Source of the DNA: Sphingosinicella sp. CPCC 101087
GTDB taxonomy: Bacteria; Pseudomonadota; Alphaproteobacteria; Sphingomonadales; Sphingomonadaceae
DNA: 64,000 nt
NCBI RefSeq assembly: GCF_004151485.1
Contig: NZ_SBFF01000007.1
Location: 235,551 to 299,550 of the forward strand
Direction: 5' to 3'
Positions within the stretch are counted from its first letter, which is position 1, and each line of letters begins with the position of its first letter. A program made the translations under genes and the position numbers. This document shows positions 19,898-29,595 of the stretch, piece after piece. The notes below the pieces were generated by a model. It was not told where the DNA came from, made no database searches, and saw nothing but the letters and a program-made list of their open reading frames with translations.

Positions 19898-20367
19898 CGG
19901 ATTGCTATCACCTCATATTCGCGCTCGCCGGAGGGAAGGGCGACCCGCCGGAGGTCGCCGATCGCAGCGCCGCGTATCGCTCGGGCCATGGGAGAATACC
20001 AGCTGATGGCGCCGACACCCGCATCGGCCTCGTCCTCGCCGACCAGCGTCACCACCCGCTCGTGGTCCTCTTCGTCGGCCAGGGTAACCGTGGCGCCGAA
20101 CCAGACGCGGCTCCTGTCGGGCTGATGCGCCGGATCCGTGACCTTGGCGTTGGCCATCCGCCGCGAAAGGAAATTGATCCTCCGATCGACTTCGCGCAGC
20201 CGGCGGCGGCCATATTGGTAATCGGCATTTTCGGATCGGTCGCCATTGGCAGCCGCCCAGGCGATCGTCTCGAGCAGCTTTGGCCGCTCGATTCCGAACA
20301 ATGCCTCATATTCCTCGCGCAACCGCCGGTATCCGGCGGGGGTGATATAGTTCGGTCGATCGGCCAC
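19885..20367 (-). CDS. greB: Transcription elongation factor GreB
   Basis: Rescues backtracked RNA polymerase by stimulating transcript cleavage. The 160-residue protein has the N-terminal coiled coil with the GreB signature (NADYQYGRRRLREVDRRI, about 47-64) and acidic residues at its tip (GDRSEN). The C-terminal FKBP-like domain follows. The start is GTG at 20367 with AGGAAGG about 5 bases upstream. It follows the lytic transglycosylase by 50 bases on the same strand. Confidence 0.92.
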   Translation of the reverse strand: MADRPNYITPAGYRRLREEYEALFGIERPKLLETIAWAAANGDRSENADYQYGRRRLREVDRRINFLSRRMANAKVTDPAHQPDRSRVWFGATVTLADEEDHERVVTLVGEDEADAGVGAISWYSPMARAIRGAAIGDLRRVALPSGEREYEVIAIRYPD

Positions 20368-20417
20368 GGCGGCCTTCCTAGTGCTTTTTCGAGTCAGCCG
20401 CCCAGGCCTGACCTGCC

Positions 20418-22433
20418 TCAGTTGGGCTGGGATTCGCCGAGATAGTAAGAAAGCCGGTTCTGCGAAGGGCTTCGCGCCCGGTCGGGATTGAGAAGATCGT
20501 AGACGACCGCATTCTCGAGCACGCGCTGGACGTAATTGCGTGTCTCGAAGAACGGGATCTCCTCGATCCAGTCGATCATCGCCACGCCCGACGTGCGAGG
20601 ATCGCCATTGGCGTTGATCCAACGCCGCACATTGCCCGCGCCGGCATTGTAGCTCGCCACCGCCAGCGGATAATTGCCGCCCCATTGGTCGAGCAGCCGC
20701 GCGAAATAGGTCGATCCGAGCAGCACGTTATATTGGGGATCGGTCAGCCGCGACGGTTCGTAGGAAACGCCGAGCCGCCCCGCCACTTCACGCGCCGTGG
20801 CCGGCATAAGCTGCATCAGGCCGCGCGCGCCGGCACTGCTCACCGCCTGCCGGTCGAACAGGCTCTCCTGTCGCGTGATTGCATGGACCATCGTCCAGTG
20901 CCGCTGCTGGGCCGGCGGAACGTTCACCTCAGGGAAGCCCCATCTCTTATATTCGAACGAGCCGTCGGTGCGGGCCCGGCGGGCGACGAGCACGCCGAGG
21001 TCGGGCCGGCCGATGCGTTGTCCGAGCTGGACCGCGAGCAGCCGCTCATTGTCGCTGCGCACCTGCTCCGCCAGTGCCCGGACGAACTGGGTCTGGTCCC
21101 GCCAATTGCCGGTCTGCCCAAGATAGGTGACCGCAGCGACGATCGGCCTCGACTGGAAGGCTGCGAGGTCGGCGGCGCTGAAGGTGAGTACGGGCGGCGC
21201 CGATGGCGCCGGCAGCGTCTGGCCGAGCCGCTCGGCCGCGAGCTGGCCGTAATATTGGTCGTAATGGCGGGCCGCTTCCTGAAGGAAGGCCCGCGACCGC
21301 TCGGCCTGCCCAGCGCGTTGCGCCGCGCGCGCCGCCCAATAGAGGCCCTTGGTCTGGGTCGGTGGCGACTGGGCCGCCCGGGCATAGCGCTCGAACATGC
21401 CGACCGCGTCGGCCGGCCGGTTCATCCGAAGCAACGCCGTGGTGCCGGCGAGCCAGGTCAGGTTGGTATATTCGTCGCGCTCGTCGAAGCTCTTCTGACT
21501 GACGTCCGTGCCGGGAGGATAGAGTCCATCGACCTGACTGGCGATCCCATAGGCAAGCGTCCATTGGCGGTCGTTCGCGGCGCCGCGCGCCATCGTGACC
21601 AGCGTCTCCATATGCTTGGCCGGATTGGCCGGATAGGCGGTCAGCCGGTGCGGCTGTGCCAGCAGCTGCCGCGCCGCGAGCGGATCGGTGTTGCGCAGCC
21701 AGTTGGCGCGGTCGATCAGCAGGCCGGGATCGCCGGCCCCGGCGCTGCCGAGCGCCGCCAGGCGCGAGGCGGCGTCGGGAGCGCGGCCCTGAAGGGCCAG
21801 CCGCGCCTCGTACACCGGCCGCCGTGCCGGCGTACTCCACATCAGGCTGCGCCGGGCGCTGGCGACGTCGCCATTGGCAAGTAGCACCTCCATCCGCGCG
21901 TCATGATCCTGCGGGGTCAGAGCCGCACCGAACGCGCCGAGCAGGCGCTGCTCGTCGGTCGCCGAAAGCGGCCCCGCCTTCCAGGCGGTGCGCGCCGTCT
22001 CCCGCGCCTCGTCCACCCGTCCGGCGGCAAGCAAGGCCAAAGCATGGCGGGCGTGACCCGCGGGCGTGAGGGGAGGGAAGGTCGCGAAGAAGCGCACTAC
22101 CTCGCCGGGGGAGGCGGCCCCGGGCTCGGCCCGCCGCTCGGCGGTGCGGCGCATCGCGCTTTCGCCCGGCCAGCCGGGGTGCGAGAGCAGAAAGGAGGCG
22201 TAAGCGGAAAACGGAAGATTGTCGCTCTGCCGCAAGCTGTTCCATCGGGCGATGCTCGTCGCGACCGACGTCGACGGAGCCGGAGCCGCCTGGATCGCCG
22301 CGGCTACCGGGGGCGGCACGGCCCTGCGAATCGCCGGCGGCGGATCATTCAACCGGATTGGTCCGACAGACGCTGCTGCGACGGCCGCTACGGACCCGCC
22401 CAGCAACAACAATAGCCCCGCTCTCTTGTGCAT
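20418..22433 (-). CDS. slt: Soluble lytic murein transglycosylase
   Basis: Periplasmic enzyme that cleaves the MurNAc-GlcNAc bond of peptidoglycan with anhydro-MurNAc formation. The 671-residue protein has a signal sequence (MHKRAGLLLLLGGSVAAVAAAS), then about 430 residues of alpha-helical superhelix as in Slt70, then the lysozyme-like domain. The catalytic glutamate is E523 in ITRQESLFD; the ES, GLMQLMP and YNAGAGNV motifs of family 1 follow. I start it at ATG 22433. An AAGGAGG lies about 19 bases upstream, so a slightly earlier non-ATG start is possible. It is divergent from dapA with about 100 bp between. Confidence 0.94.
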   Translation of the reverse strand: MHKRAGLLLLLGGSVAAVAAASVGPIRLNDPPPAIRRAVPPPVAAAIQAAPAPSTSVATSIARWNSLRQSDNLPFSAYASFLLSHPGWPGESAMRRTAERRAEPGAASPGEVVRFFATFPPLTPAGHARHALALLAAGRVDEARETARTAWKAGPLSATDEQRLLGAFGAALTPQDHDARMEVLLANGDVASARRSLMWSTPARRPVYEARLALQGRAPDAASRLAALGSAGAGDPGLLIDRANWLRNTDPLAARQLLAQPHRLTAYPANPAKHMETLVTMARGAANDRQWTLAYGIASQVDGLYPPGTDVSQKSFDERDEYTNLTWLAGTTALLRMNRPADAVGMFERYARAAQSPPTQTKGLYWAARAAQRAGQAERSRAFLQEAARHYDQYYGQLAAERLGQTLPAPSAPPVLTFSAADLAAFQSRPIVAAVTYLGQTGNWRDQTQFVRALAEQVRSDNERLLAVQLGQRIGRPDLGVLVARRARTDGSFEYKRWGFPEVNVPPAQQRHWTMVHAITRQESLFDRQAVSSAGARGLMQLMPATAREVAGRLGVSYEPSRLTDPQYNVLLGSTYFARLLDQWGGNYPLAVASYNAGAGNVRRWINANGDPRTSGVAMIDWIEEIPFFETRNYVQRVLENAVVYDLLNPDRARSPSQNRLSYYLGESQPN

Positions 22434-22536
22434 GCTGGACAGAATGACACCCCCCTCCTTATCAGATCCTGAACATCTCCCGGAATGTCCTCGAATTGTC
22501 CTATGCATGCCGGGTTGCGAGGTGAAGGAGGTGCTG

Positions 22537-23412
22537 ATGTTCAAAGGGTCAATCCCGGCTCTGGTGACCCCGTTTCGCGACGAGTCGTTCGACGAGGAGG
22601 CTTTCAGGTCCCACGTCGAGTGGCAGATAAGCCAAGGGAGTCATGGACTTGTCCCGTGCGGAACGACCGGCGAGGCGGCGACCCTGACATTCGAGGAGCA
22701 TTGGCGAGTGGTCGAGGTCTGCGTCGACCAGGCGGCCGGGCGCGTGCCGGTCATTGCCGGCTGCGGATCCAACTGCACGCGCTCGGCGCGGGAGAACATG
22801 AAAGCGGCGGAGGCGCGCGGCGCGGACGGCGCGCTGTGCGTGGTGCCTTATTACAACCGCCCGAGCCAGGAGGGCCTCTACGCGCATTTCGCGGCGCTGG
22901 CGGAATCGAGCGACCTGCCGATCGTCATCTACAACGTGCCGTCGCGGACCGTCGCCGACATCTCGGTCGAAATGCTCGGCCGATTGGCCCGCCTGCCGAC
23001 CATCGCAGGGGTGAAGGACGCGACCGGCAATCTCGGGCGCGTGTCGGCGCAGCGAATCGCTTGCGGCGAGGATTTCGCCCAGCTTTCGGGCAATGACGAC
23101 ATGGCGCTCGGCTTCATGGCGATGGGCGGGGTGGGCTGTATCTCGGTCACCGCGAACGTCGCACCCAAGCTGTGCGCCGAGTTCCAGAACGCCTGCCTCG
23201 CGGGAGATTGGGCCGCAGCCCTTCGGCTCCAAGACCTTCTCTATCCGCTCCACGCAGCCTTGTTCACCGATGCTTCACCCGGGCCGGTTAAATACGCCCT
23301 GAACCGCGTGCGCCCCGATATGCCCTCCCAGCTTCGCCTGCCGATGACCCTGCCCTCCGAGGCGAGCTGCCGCGCCGTGGATGCGGCGCTCGCTCATGCC
23401 GGCCTTGCCTGA
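22537..23412 (+). CDS. dapA: 4-hydroxy-tetrahydrodipicolinate synthase
   Basis: Condenses pyruvate with aspartate semialdehyde, the first committed step to diaminopimelate and lysine. The 291-residue TIM barrel shows GTTGE (42-46), the PYYNRP motif (104-109), Y132 and the Schiff-base lysine K160 in [11 protein letters not shown] 22537 has AAGGAG 6 bases upstream. The stop overlaps the smpB start (TGATG), so the two are coupled. Confidence 0.97.
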   Translation: MFKGSIPALVTPFRDESFDEEAFRSHVEWQISQGSHGLVPCGTTGEAATLTFEEHWRVVEVCVDQAAGRVPVIAGCGSNCTRSARENMKAAEARGADGALCVVPYYNRPSQEGLYAHFAALAESSDLPIVIYNVPSRTVADISVEMLGRLARLPTIAGVKDATGNLGRVSAQRIACGEDFAQLSGNDDMALGFMAMGGVGCISVTANVAPKLCAEFQNACLAGDWAAALRLQDLLYPLHAALFTDASPGPVKYALNRVRPDMPSQLRLPMTLPSEASCRAVDAALAHAGLA

Positions 23413-23894
23413 TGGTTCGTCCGCGTCATGCCGAATTCGACAAGAAGAAGGTGGTCGCCGAGAACCGGCGGGCCCGGTTCGACTATGCGATAGAGGACAA
23501 GTTCGAAGCCGGAATCGCCCTGACCGGCACCGAGGTGAAATCGCTGCGCTTCGGCGAAGGCTCGATCGCCGAGAGCTATGCCGAAGTGAAGAATGGCGAA
23601 GTCTGGCTGATCAACTCCAACGTTCCCGAGTTCAGCCACGGCAACCGCTTCAACCATGAGCCGAAGCGGCCCCGCAAGCTGCTGCTCAAATCGCGAGAGA
23701 TCGAAAAAATGTTCGGGGCGGTGGCCCGGCAGGGGATGACGCTGGTCCCGCTCTCCATATATTTCAACTCGCGGGGACGAGCGAAGGTCGAGCTCGCGCT
23801 GGCGCGCGGGCGCAAGGCCCACGACAAGCGCGAGCACGAGAAGGAAAAGGACTGGAAGCGGGAGCAAGGCCGCCTCCTCCGGCAGCACGGGTGA
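23412..23894 (+). CDS. smpB: SsrA-binding protein SmpB
   Basis: Partner of tmRNA in trans-translation, needed to rescue stalled ribosomes. The 160-residue protein has the N-terminal [19 protein letters not shown], the conserved GTEVKSLR motif and the basic C-terminal tail ([17 protein letters not shown]) that enters the mRNA channel. The start overlaps the dapA stop by one base. No ssrA gene is recognisable in the window. Confidence 0.98.
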   Translation: MVRPRHAEFDKKKVVAENRRARFDYAIEDKFEAGIALTGTEVKSLRFGEGSIAESYAEVKNGEVWLINSNVPEFSHGNRFNHEPKRPRKLLLKSREIEKMFGAVARQGMTLVPLSIYFNSRGRAKVELALARGRKAHDKREHEKEKDWKREQGRLLRQHG

Positions 23895-24035
23895 TGAGAG
23901 CATGACTTCCCAAGGCGGGAGCATTAGACGGCCAGGCTCCTACTCCTCTCAAGAGCAGGCGCGCAGCATCACGCGCTTCGCGGCCCCGTTCCGGGAACAG
24001 GGCGCCCTGCTCAATCCGAAGGCAGTCATGCTTTA

Positions 24036-24596
24036 ATGGTCGAGCGCATCACCAACTGGATGGCGAAGAACGCCCCTAAGCGGGAGGAGCTGGCGAAGAG
24101 CCGCTGGCTCAAGCCGTTCGGCTCGCGCGTCCTGCACAGCGAATTCTGGCGCTTCACGCGCCGGTCGGTTCCGCGCGGTGTGGCCGTGGGGCTTTTCGTC
24201 GGAGTCTTCCTGCTCGTCCCCGGAGTCCAGATCGTCGGCTCCGCCTTGCTCGCCATACCGATCCGGGCGAACATCCCGGTCGCGGCGGCGATGACCTTCC
24301 TGACCAATCCGGCGACGACTCCGTTCCTGCTCATGGCCTCGATCTGGGTCGGCAACCGCCTCGGCTTTCACGCCGACCTTGCTTCCTTCCAGGCGCTCTA
24401 CGCCCGCGGCGCGAGCGCGGGCGACTGGTTCTCCTGGCTGTTCTCGGACGCGGCGCCGGCACTGGTCTCCGGCCTGTTCCTGATCGCGCTGCTCGCCGGC
24501 CTGGTCGGCTATCTGCTCTCGATGTTCGTCTGGCGCTGGTGGACCGCCCGCAAGTGGCGACGCCGCGCGCAGCGCCGGCAAGTGACCGCCGATTGA
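24036..24596 (+). CDS. DUF2062 membrane protein
   Basis: 186-residue protein of the DUF2062 group, function unknown. It has a basic cytoplasmic N-terminus and then hydrophobic segments around 48-70 (GVAVGLFVGVFLLVPGVQIV), 75-95 and 150-170. The motif FLTNPATTPFLL and the N-terminal SVPRGVAVGLFVG are typical of the group. A basic C-terminal tail ends the protein. It is preceded by about 140 bp without a gene. Confidence 0.85.
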   Translation: MVERITNWMAKNAPKREELAKSRWLKPFGSRVLHSEFWRFTRRSVPRGVAVGLFVGVFLLVPGVQIVGSALLAIPIRANIPVAAAMTFLTNPATTPFLLMASIWVGNRLGFHADLASFQALYARGASAGDWFSWLFSDAAPALVSGLFLIALLAGLVGYLLSMFVWRWWTARKWRRRAQRRQVTAD

Positions 24597-24675
24597 CGCC
24601 GTAGCTTCGATTGAAGCCGCATCGCCGCTGGGCCATAGACACCACCATTCATCCTCTCACCTCTCCGGGAAAGCC

Positions 24676-26730
24676 ATGCGCAAGCTCCTGATTCTCCTCA
24701 CCGCTTCAACCGCCTTCACGGCCTTTGCCGCCGCCCCGTCGGGTGGCGTCCAGACAGCGGCCGGAACGGTCGCCCCGGCCGATGCGGCGCGGCCGCAGAT
24801 CGGCACGTTCGGATTCGACGTCCCCGGCATGGACCGCAGCGTCGGTCCGGGCGACAATTTCTACCGCTTCGCCAACGGCACCTGGGAGGAGAGGACGGAG
24901 ATTCCGGCGGACCGAAGCAATTACGGCATGTTTACGTTGCTGGACGACCTGTCACGGACCCGAACGCGGGCGATCCTCGAGGAAGCGGCGCTCGCGCCCG
25001 GGTCGCGGATCGGCGACTTCTACACCAGCTTCATGGACGAGGCCGCCATCGAGTCGGCCGGGATCACGCCGCTGCGCCCGATGATGGCCAAGATCGAGGC
25101 GGTCGGCGACCGCGGCGCCTGGGCGGCGCAGCTGGGCGAGCTGTTCCGCCGCGGCGTCACCGGTCCGTTCGCCGGCTACGTCAGCAGCGACGACCGCATC
25201 CCGACAGAAATGATCGTCCGGCTCACCCAGTCAGGGCTCGGGCTTCCCGACCGCGACTATTATCTGCGCGACGAAGCGGCACTGACCGAGAAGAGGACCG
25301 CCTACCAGACCTATCTGGCGCGGCTTCTGACGCTGGCCGGCGAGGAAAATGCCGAAGCCCGTGCCGCCGCCGTGCTGGCGTTCGAGCGCGGGATTGCCGA
25401 GGTCCACTGGACCCGGGTGGAGAATCGCGACGACGAACGGACCTACAACAAATGGGCGCGGGCCGACTTCGATCGGCAGGCACCGGGCTTCGCCTGGACT
25501 CGCTTCTTCGAGTCGGCGGGAATCGCCGACCAGCCGAACCTCCTCGTGTCGCAGCCGAGCGCCTTCGCCGGGAGCGCCAAGCTGATCGGCGAGACGCCTC
25601 AGGCGGTTCTCAACGATTATCTGCTGCTCCGCCTGATCGACGATGCCGCGCCTTACCTCTCGCGCGACTATGTCGACGCGCATTTCGCCTTCCACGGCAC
25701 CGCCCTCAACGGCACGCCTCAGAATGAGGAAAGGTGGAAGCGCGGCGTCACCCTCGTCACGGAGATGATCCCGGACGAGGTCAGCCGGATCTATGTCGAG
25801 CGTCACTTCCCCCCTGAGGCGAAGGCGGCGGCGGACGAGCTCGTGCGCAACATCATCGCCGCGATGGATCGGCGCCTAGATGGGCTCGCGTGGATGGCGC
25901 CGGAGACGCGCGCGCGAGCACGCGCCAAGCTCGCCGCCTTCACCCCCAAGATCGGATATCCCGACCGGTGGCGCGATTATTCCGGCGTCGCCGTCACACG
26001 CGACAAACTGGTCCAGAATATCTTCAACGCGACCGAGTTCGAATATCGGCGCAACCTCGCCAAGCTCGGCAGGCCGGTGGACCGAGGCGAGTGGTTCATG
26101 ACTCCGATGACGGTCAATGCCTATGCGAACCCCACCTGGAACGAAATCGTCTTCCCGGCCGCGATCCTGCAACCGCCCTTCTTCGATCCGAACGCCGATC
26201 CGGCGGTCAATTATGGCGGCATCGGCGCCGTCATCGGCCACGAGATCAGCCACCATTTCGACGATCAGGGAAGCCGCTATGACCAGACCGGCGCATTGCG
26301 TGAATGGTGGACGCCGCAGGACCGGCAGCGCTTCGAGGCGCTGACCGGGCAGCTCGTGGCGCAATATGACCAATATGAGCCTTTGCCGGGTCACCGCGTG
26401 CAGGGCCGGCTGACGTTGGGCGAGAATATCGCCGACCTTGCCGGCCTGACGGTGGCCTACGACGCCTACCGCCTTTCGCTCGGCGGCGGGGAGGCGCCGG
26501 TGCTCGAGGGGTTCACCGCCGATCAGCGCTTCTATCTCGGATGGGCACAGATCTGGCGCCGCAAATATCGGGAGGAGAATCTTCTTCAACGCTTGTTGAC
26601 CGATCCTCATTCGCCGTCCGAACAGCGTGCCGCGGTGGTCCGTAACCTCGATCCCTGGTACGCCGCCTTCCAGCCCGAGGCGGGAGACGCGCTCTATCTG
26701 TCGCCGGAGCAACGGGTGCGCATCTGGTAA
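24676..26730 (+). CDS. pepO: M13 family (neprilysin-like) zinc metallopeptidase
   Basis: Exported endopeptidase of the neprilysin family that cleaves small peptides. The 684-residue protein has a signal peptide (KLLILLTASTAFTAFAAA). The catalytic HExxH is at 522-526 (HEISH) and the third zinc ligand lies in GENIADLAG. The N-terminal segment DRSVGPGDNFYRFANGTW is typical of bacterial members. cckA starts 2 bases after its stop, so the two are likely cotranscribed. Confidence 0.95.
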   Translation: MRKLLILLTASTAFTAFAAAPSGGVQTAAGTVAPADAARPQIGTFGFDVPGMDRSVGPGDNFYRFANGTWEERTEIPADRSNYGMFTLLDDLSRTRTRAILEEAALAPGSRIGDFYTSFMDEAAIESAGITPLRPMMAKIEAVGDRGAWAAQLGELFRRGVTGPFAGYVSSDDRIPTEMIVRLTQSGLGLPDRDYYLRDEAALTEKRTAYQTYLARLLTLAGEENAEARAAAVLAFERGIAEVHWTRVENRDDERTYNKWARADFDRQAPGFAWTRFFESAGIADQPNLLVSQPSAFAGSAKLIGETPQAVLNDYLLLRLIDDAAPYLSRDYVDAHFAFHGTALNGTPQNEERWKRGVTLVTEMIPDEVSRIYVERHFPPEAKAAADELVRNIIAAMDRRLDGLAWMAPETRARARAKLAAFTPKIGYPDRWRDYSGVAVTRDKLVQNIFNATEFEYRRNLAKLGRPVDRGEWFMTPMTVNAYANPTWNEIVFPAAILQPPFFDPNADPAVNYGGIGAVIGHEISHHFDDQGSRYDQTGALREWWTPQDRQRFEALTGQLVAQYDQYEPLPGHRVQGRLTLGENIADLAGLTVAYDAYRLSLGGGEAPVLEGFTADQRFYLGWAQIWRRKYREENLLQRLLTDPHSPSEQRAAVVRNLDPWYAAFQPEAGDALYLSPEQRVRIW

Positions 26731-26732
26731 CC

Positions 26733-29141
26733 ATGGCAACGGCCGCACATCCCATCGCCAGCTCGGCCGCGTCGCGCGGAAAGCGCGATCGCGGCGGACT
26801 GGCGCTGGCGGCGGCGGCACTGGCCTCGGCCGGATTACTGCTCTGGGCCCTGGGCGACCCGGTCTTCGTCGGCGCCTTCCTTGCCGGACTGGTGGCCACC
26901 GCCGGCTTGCTCTTCTTCCTTCGCCGGCCTGCTGCCGCGGTTCCACAGGCGGACGCGGCGGCCACGGGGCAGGGCGATGTCGGCCTGCTGCGTGCCGCGC
27001 TCGACAGCGCCGGTCCGGATGCCGCTCTCGCGCTCACGGACGCCGAGGGCGTTCCGGTCTGCACCAATGCGATCTGGAACCTCTGGTTCGGCGGCGGCGC
27101 ATCCCCGCTCGACTTCGGCGACGGGCGGCTCCGCGACGCGCTCCGCCTGGCCCGACGCGACGGAAAGGCGACGCTCGACGGCCTGATTGTAGAGGGTCGC
27201 TCGCTGCGCGGGGAAGTTCGCAGCTCCGGCGATCGGCTGGTATGGCGGTTCACCGGCGCCGAAGGGCCCGAGCTCGCCGCCGAGGCAGTGCGCCTGCTGG
27301 CCGGCGAGGCCGGACGCCGGATCGGCGATGCCGGCCTGATGCTGGTCCTCGCCGACTCGGACGGGCGGATCCGCGCCGCGAACCCCGCCTTCGCGATCCG
27401 CGCGGCCGGCGATGAAGGCGGGCCGGTCGACGGCACCGACCTGGTGGATTATCTCGCCGCGTCGGAGAGCGGCCAGTTTCATTTCGCCGCGGAAGGTCGG
27501 AGCGGTCCGCCGCTGCGCATCCTCCAGATACCGACGGGGGACCGCCCCGATTCACCGTCCTTCTTCCTCCTGCTCGACGACGTGCCCGGCGCCCGGCTCG
27601 GGGACGACGAGAACGGGCATATTCACGCCTTGCTGGACAGCCTGCCGCTCGGACTCGCTCTGGCCGACACGGACGGCCGGTTCGCCTTCCTCAACAAGGC
27701 GTTCCGCAAGGCGGCCGGCCTGTCGCCGAACGAGCGCCCGGCCTGGCCCGGCGACCTCGTCGTGGACGAGGACAAAGCGGCCGTGTCGGACGCGGTTCGC
27801 CGCTTTGCCCGCGGCCGCGCGCTTTCCGGCGACCTGGCGGTTCGGCTGACCTCGAACCCGGACGAACCGGTGGCGATGACGGTCGCCGGAGCACGCGGGC
27901 TCGGCAACGCCGCCGTCCTGCTGTCGCTCAAGGACAATAGCGAGGAGGCCCGACTGAAGCGCGAGATCGCCCAGGCCACCAAGATGCAGGCCGTCGGTCA
28001 GCTCGCCGGCGGCGTCGCCCACGACTTCAACAACATCCTCACCGCGATCCTCGGCACCTGCGACCTGATGATGATGCGCCATACGCCGGGCGACAGCGAT
28101 TATGACGACATCCAGCAGATCCGCTCCAACTCCAATCGGGCCGCCAACCTCACCCGGCAGCTGCTCGCATTCTCGCGGCAGCAGACGCTCCGGCCGCAAG
28201 TGCTTCAGCTTCCCGACGTGGTGGCGGAGGTGTCGCATCTGCTGACGCGGCTGCTCGGCGAGCGGATCACGCTCCAGGTCAAGCACGGCCGCGGGCTGGG
28301 CCCGGTCCGCGCCGATCCGGGGCAGCTCGAGCAGGTGATCGTCAACCTCGCCGTTAATGCCCGCGACGCGATGCTCGCCAAGGACGCGGACGGCGGCGGC
28401 ACGCTGACCCTGCAGACCTTCGCCATCTCGGCCGAGGACGTGCGGCGGATGGGGACCGACATCCTGCCGATCGGCGACTATACCGCGCTCAAGGTGACCG
28501 ATACCGGCATCGGGATCCCGCCCCATATCATCGGCAAGATCTTCGAGCCCTTCTTCACGACCAAGGAGGTGGGAAAGGGAACGGGCCTCGGCCTTTCCAC
28601 CGTCTACGGAATCGTCAAGCAGTCCGGCGGCTTCATCTTTGCCGAATCGCAGCCGCAGAAGGGCACGAGCTTCTCCATCTATCTTCCGGTCCACCGTGCC
28701 CAGCCGGGCGAAACGCCGGTGAAGGCGCCGGCGAAGCAGAAGCCGAACGAGCTGTGGGGCAGCGGCACCATCCTTGTCGTCGAGGACGAGGCGATGGTCC
28801 GAACCGTCGCCGAGCGGGCGCTGGTGCGGCACGGCTACAATGTCCTCGTCGCGGAGAATGGCGAGGCTGCGCTGGAAATATTGGGGCGCGAGGAGAAGAT
28901 CGACCTGATGATCTCGGACGTCGTGATGCCGACCATGGACGGCCCGACCACGGCGCGCGAGGCCCGCAAGCGCGATCCGGACCTGCCGATCCTCTTCATA
29001 TCGGGCTATGCCGAGGAGCAGTTGAGGAAGTCCATCGACGTTCCGAACGTCTCCTTCCTCGCCAAGCCTTTCTCGGTGCAGCAGCTCGCCGAGACGGTGC
29101 GCGAGGTTCTCGATCGGGAGCAGGCGCGGAACGGGGCCTGA
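26733..29141 (+). CDS. cckA: Cell-cycle hybrid histidine kinase CckA
   Basis: Membrane-bound hybrid kinase that in alphaproteobacteria feeds phosphate through ChpT to CtrA and CpdR. The 802-residue protein has two N-terminal transmembrane segments (about 22-40 and 45-66), a PAS-like region (about 85-400), HisKA with the phospho-accepting H430 in AHDFNN, an HATPase_c domain (NLAVNARDAM, GKGTGLGLSTVYGIVKQ) and a receiver domain with phospho-acceptor D729 in MISDVVMP. The motif NRAANLTRQLLAFSRQQTLRP is a CckA hallmark. It sits directly behind the M13 peptidase. chpT and ctrA are not in the window. Confidence 0.95.
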   Translation: MATAAHPIASSAASRGKRDRGGLALAAAALASAGLLLWALGDPVFVGAFLAGLVATAGLLFFLRRPAAAVPQADAAATGQGDVGLLRAALDSAGPDAALALTDAEGVPVCTNAIWNLWFGGGASPLDFGDGRLRDALRLARRDGKATLDGLIVEGRSLRGEVRSSGDRLVWRFTGAEGPELAAEAVRLLAGEAGRRIGDAGLMLVLADSDGRIRAANPAFAIRAAGDEGGPVDGTDLVDYLAASESGQFHFAAEGRSGPPLRILQIPTGDRPDSPSFFLLLDDVPGARLGDDENGHIHALLDSLPLGLALADTDGRFAFLNKAFRKAAGLSPNERPAWPGDLVVDEDKAAVSDAVRRFARGRALSGDLAVRLTSNPDEPVAMTVAGARGLGNAAVLLSLKDNSEEARLKREIAQATKMQAVGQLAGGVAHDFNNILTAILGTCDLMMMRHTPGDSDYDDIQQIRSNSNRAANLTRQLLAFSRQQTLRPQVLQLPDVVAEVSHLLTRLLGERITLQVKHGRGLGPVRADPGQLEQVIVNLAVNARDAMLAKDADGGGTLTLQTFAISAEDVRRMGTDILPIGDYTALKVTDTGIGIPPHIIGKIFEPFFTTKEVGKGTGLGLSTVYGIVKQSGGFIFAESQPQKGTSFSIYLPVHRAQPGETPVKAPAKQKPNELWGSGTILVVEDEAMVRTVAERALVRHGYNVLVAENGEAALEILGREEKIDLMISDVVMPTMDGPTTAREARKRDPDLPILFISGYAEEQLRKSIDVPNVSFLAKPFSVQQLAETVREVLDREQARNGA

Positions 29142-29222
29142 ACGGCGCCGATTCGACCGCAGCCGCGGCGCGCGTTGCGAAATATCCCTTTTCCTTTGCG
29201 GAACAATTGCTAAGGCGGGAAT

Positions 29223-29582
29223 ATGCAGGGGAACAGGTCCATCCTTATCGTCGAAGACGAGCCGCTCATCGCGATGATGCTCGAAGACTTCCTCGATTCT
29301 CTCGGTCACCAGGTGGTCGGCACCTGCGATTCGGTCGAAGAAGCGATCGAAAAGGTCGAGCAAGGCGGCTTCGACGTCGCCATCATCGACATCCAGCTGA
29401 AGGACGGCAAGCATGCCTGGCCGGTCGCGGACCGGCTCGCCGAGGCAGGGACTCCGTTCATCCTCGCCACCGGCGGCCATGTCGAGCCGCCCCCGCAGCG
29501 CCATGCCGCCGCGCCGGTTCTTTCCAAGCCCTACACGATCGACGCGATCGAGCCCGCTCTGGCCAAGGCCTTCGGCCTCTAG
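29223..29582 (+). CDS. Stand-alone response regulator receiver
   Basis: Single receiver domain of 119 residues without an output domain. The acidic pair is E11-D12, the predicted phosphorylation site D56 (AIIDIQLKDG), and the conserved lysine K102 in LSKPY. The threonine position reads as LATGGH. It lies 81 bases after cckA on the same strand. It may be a phosphate sink or diffusible partner for a kinase; a link with CckA is inferred from position only. Confidence 0.88.
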   Translation: MQGNRSILIVEDEPLIAMMLEDFLDSLGHQVVGTCDSVEEAIEKVEQGGFDVAIIDIQLKDGKHAWPVADRLAEAGTPFILATGGHVEPPPQRHAAAPVLSKPYTIDAIEPALAKAFGL

Positions 29583-29595
29583 GCACGCGGCGCCG

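Noticed and set aside
23895..23950. tRNA-like stretch (GAGAGCATGACTTCCCAAG...) after smpB
   Set aside because: It resembles part of a D-arm and anticodon loop, but the anticodon stem does not pair and there is no T-arm or acceptor stem. No ssrA pattern was seen either.
23995..24012. Near-perfect palindrome GAACAGGGC/GCCCTGCTC
   Set aside because: 18 bases with one mismatch and no loop or T-run. Too little to call a terminator or operator.
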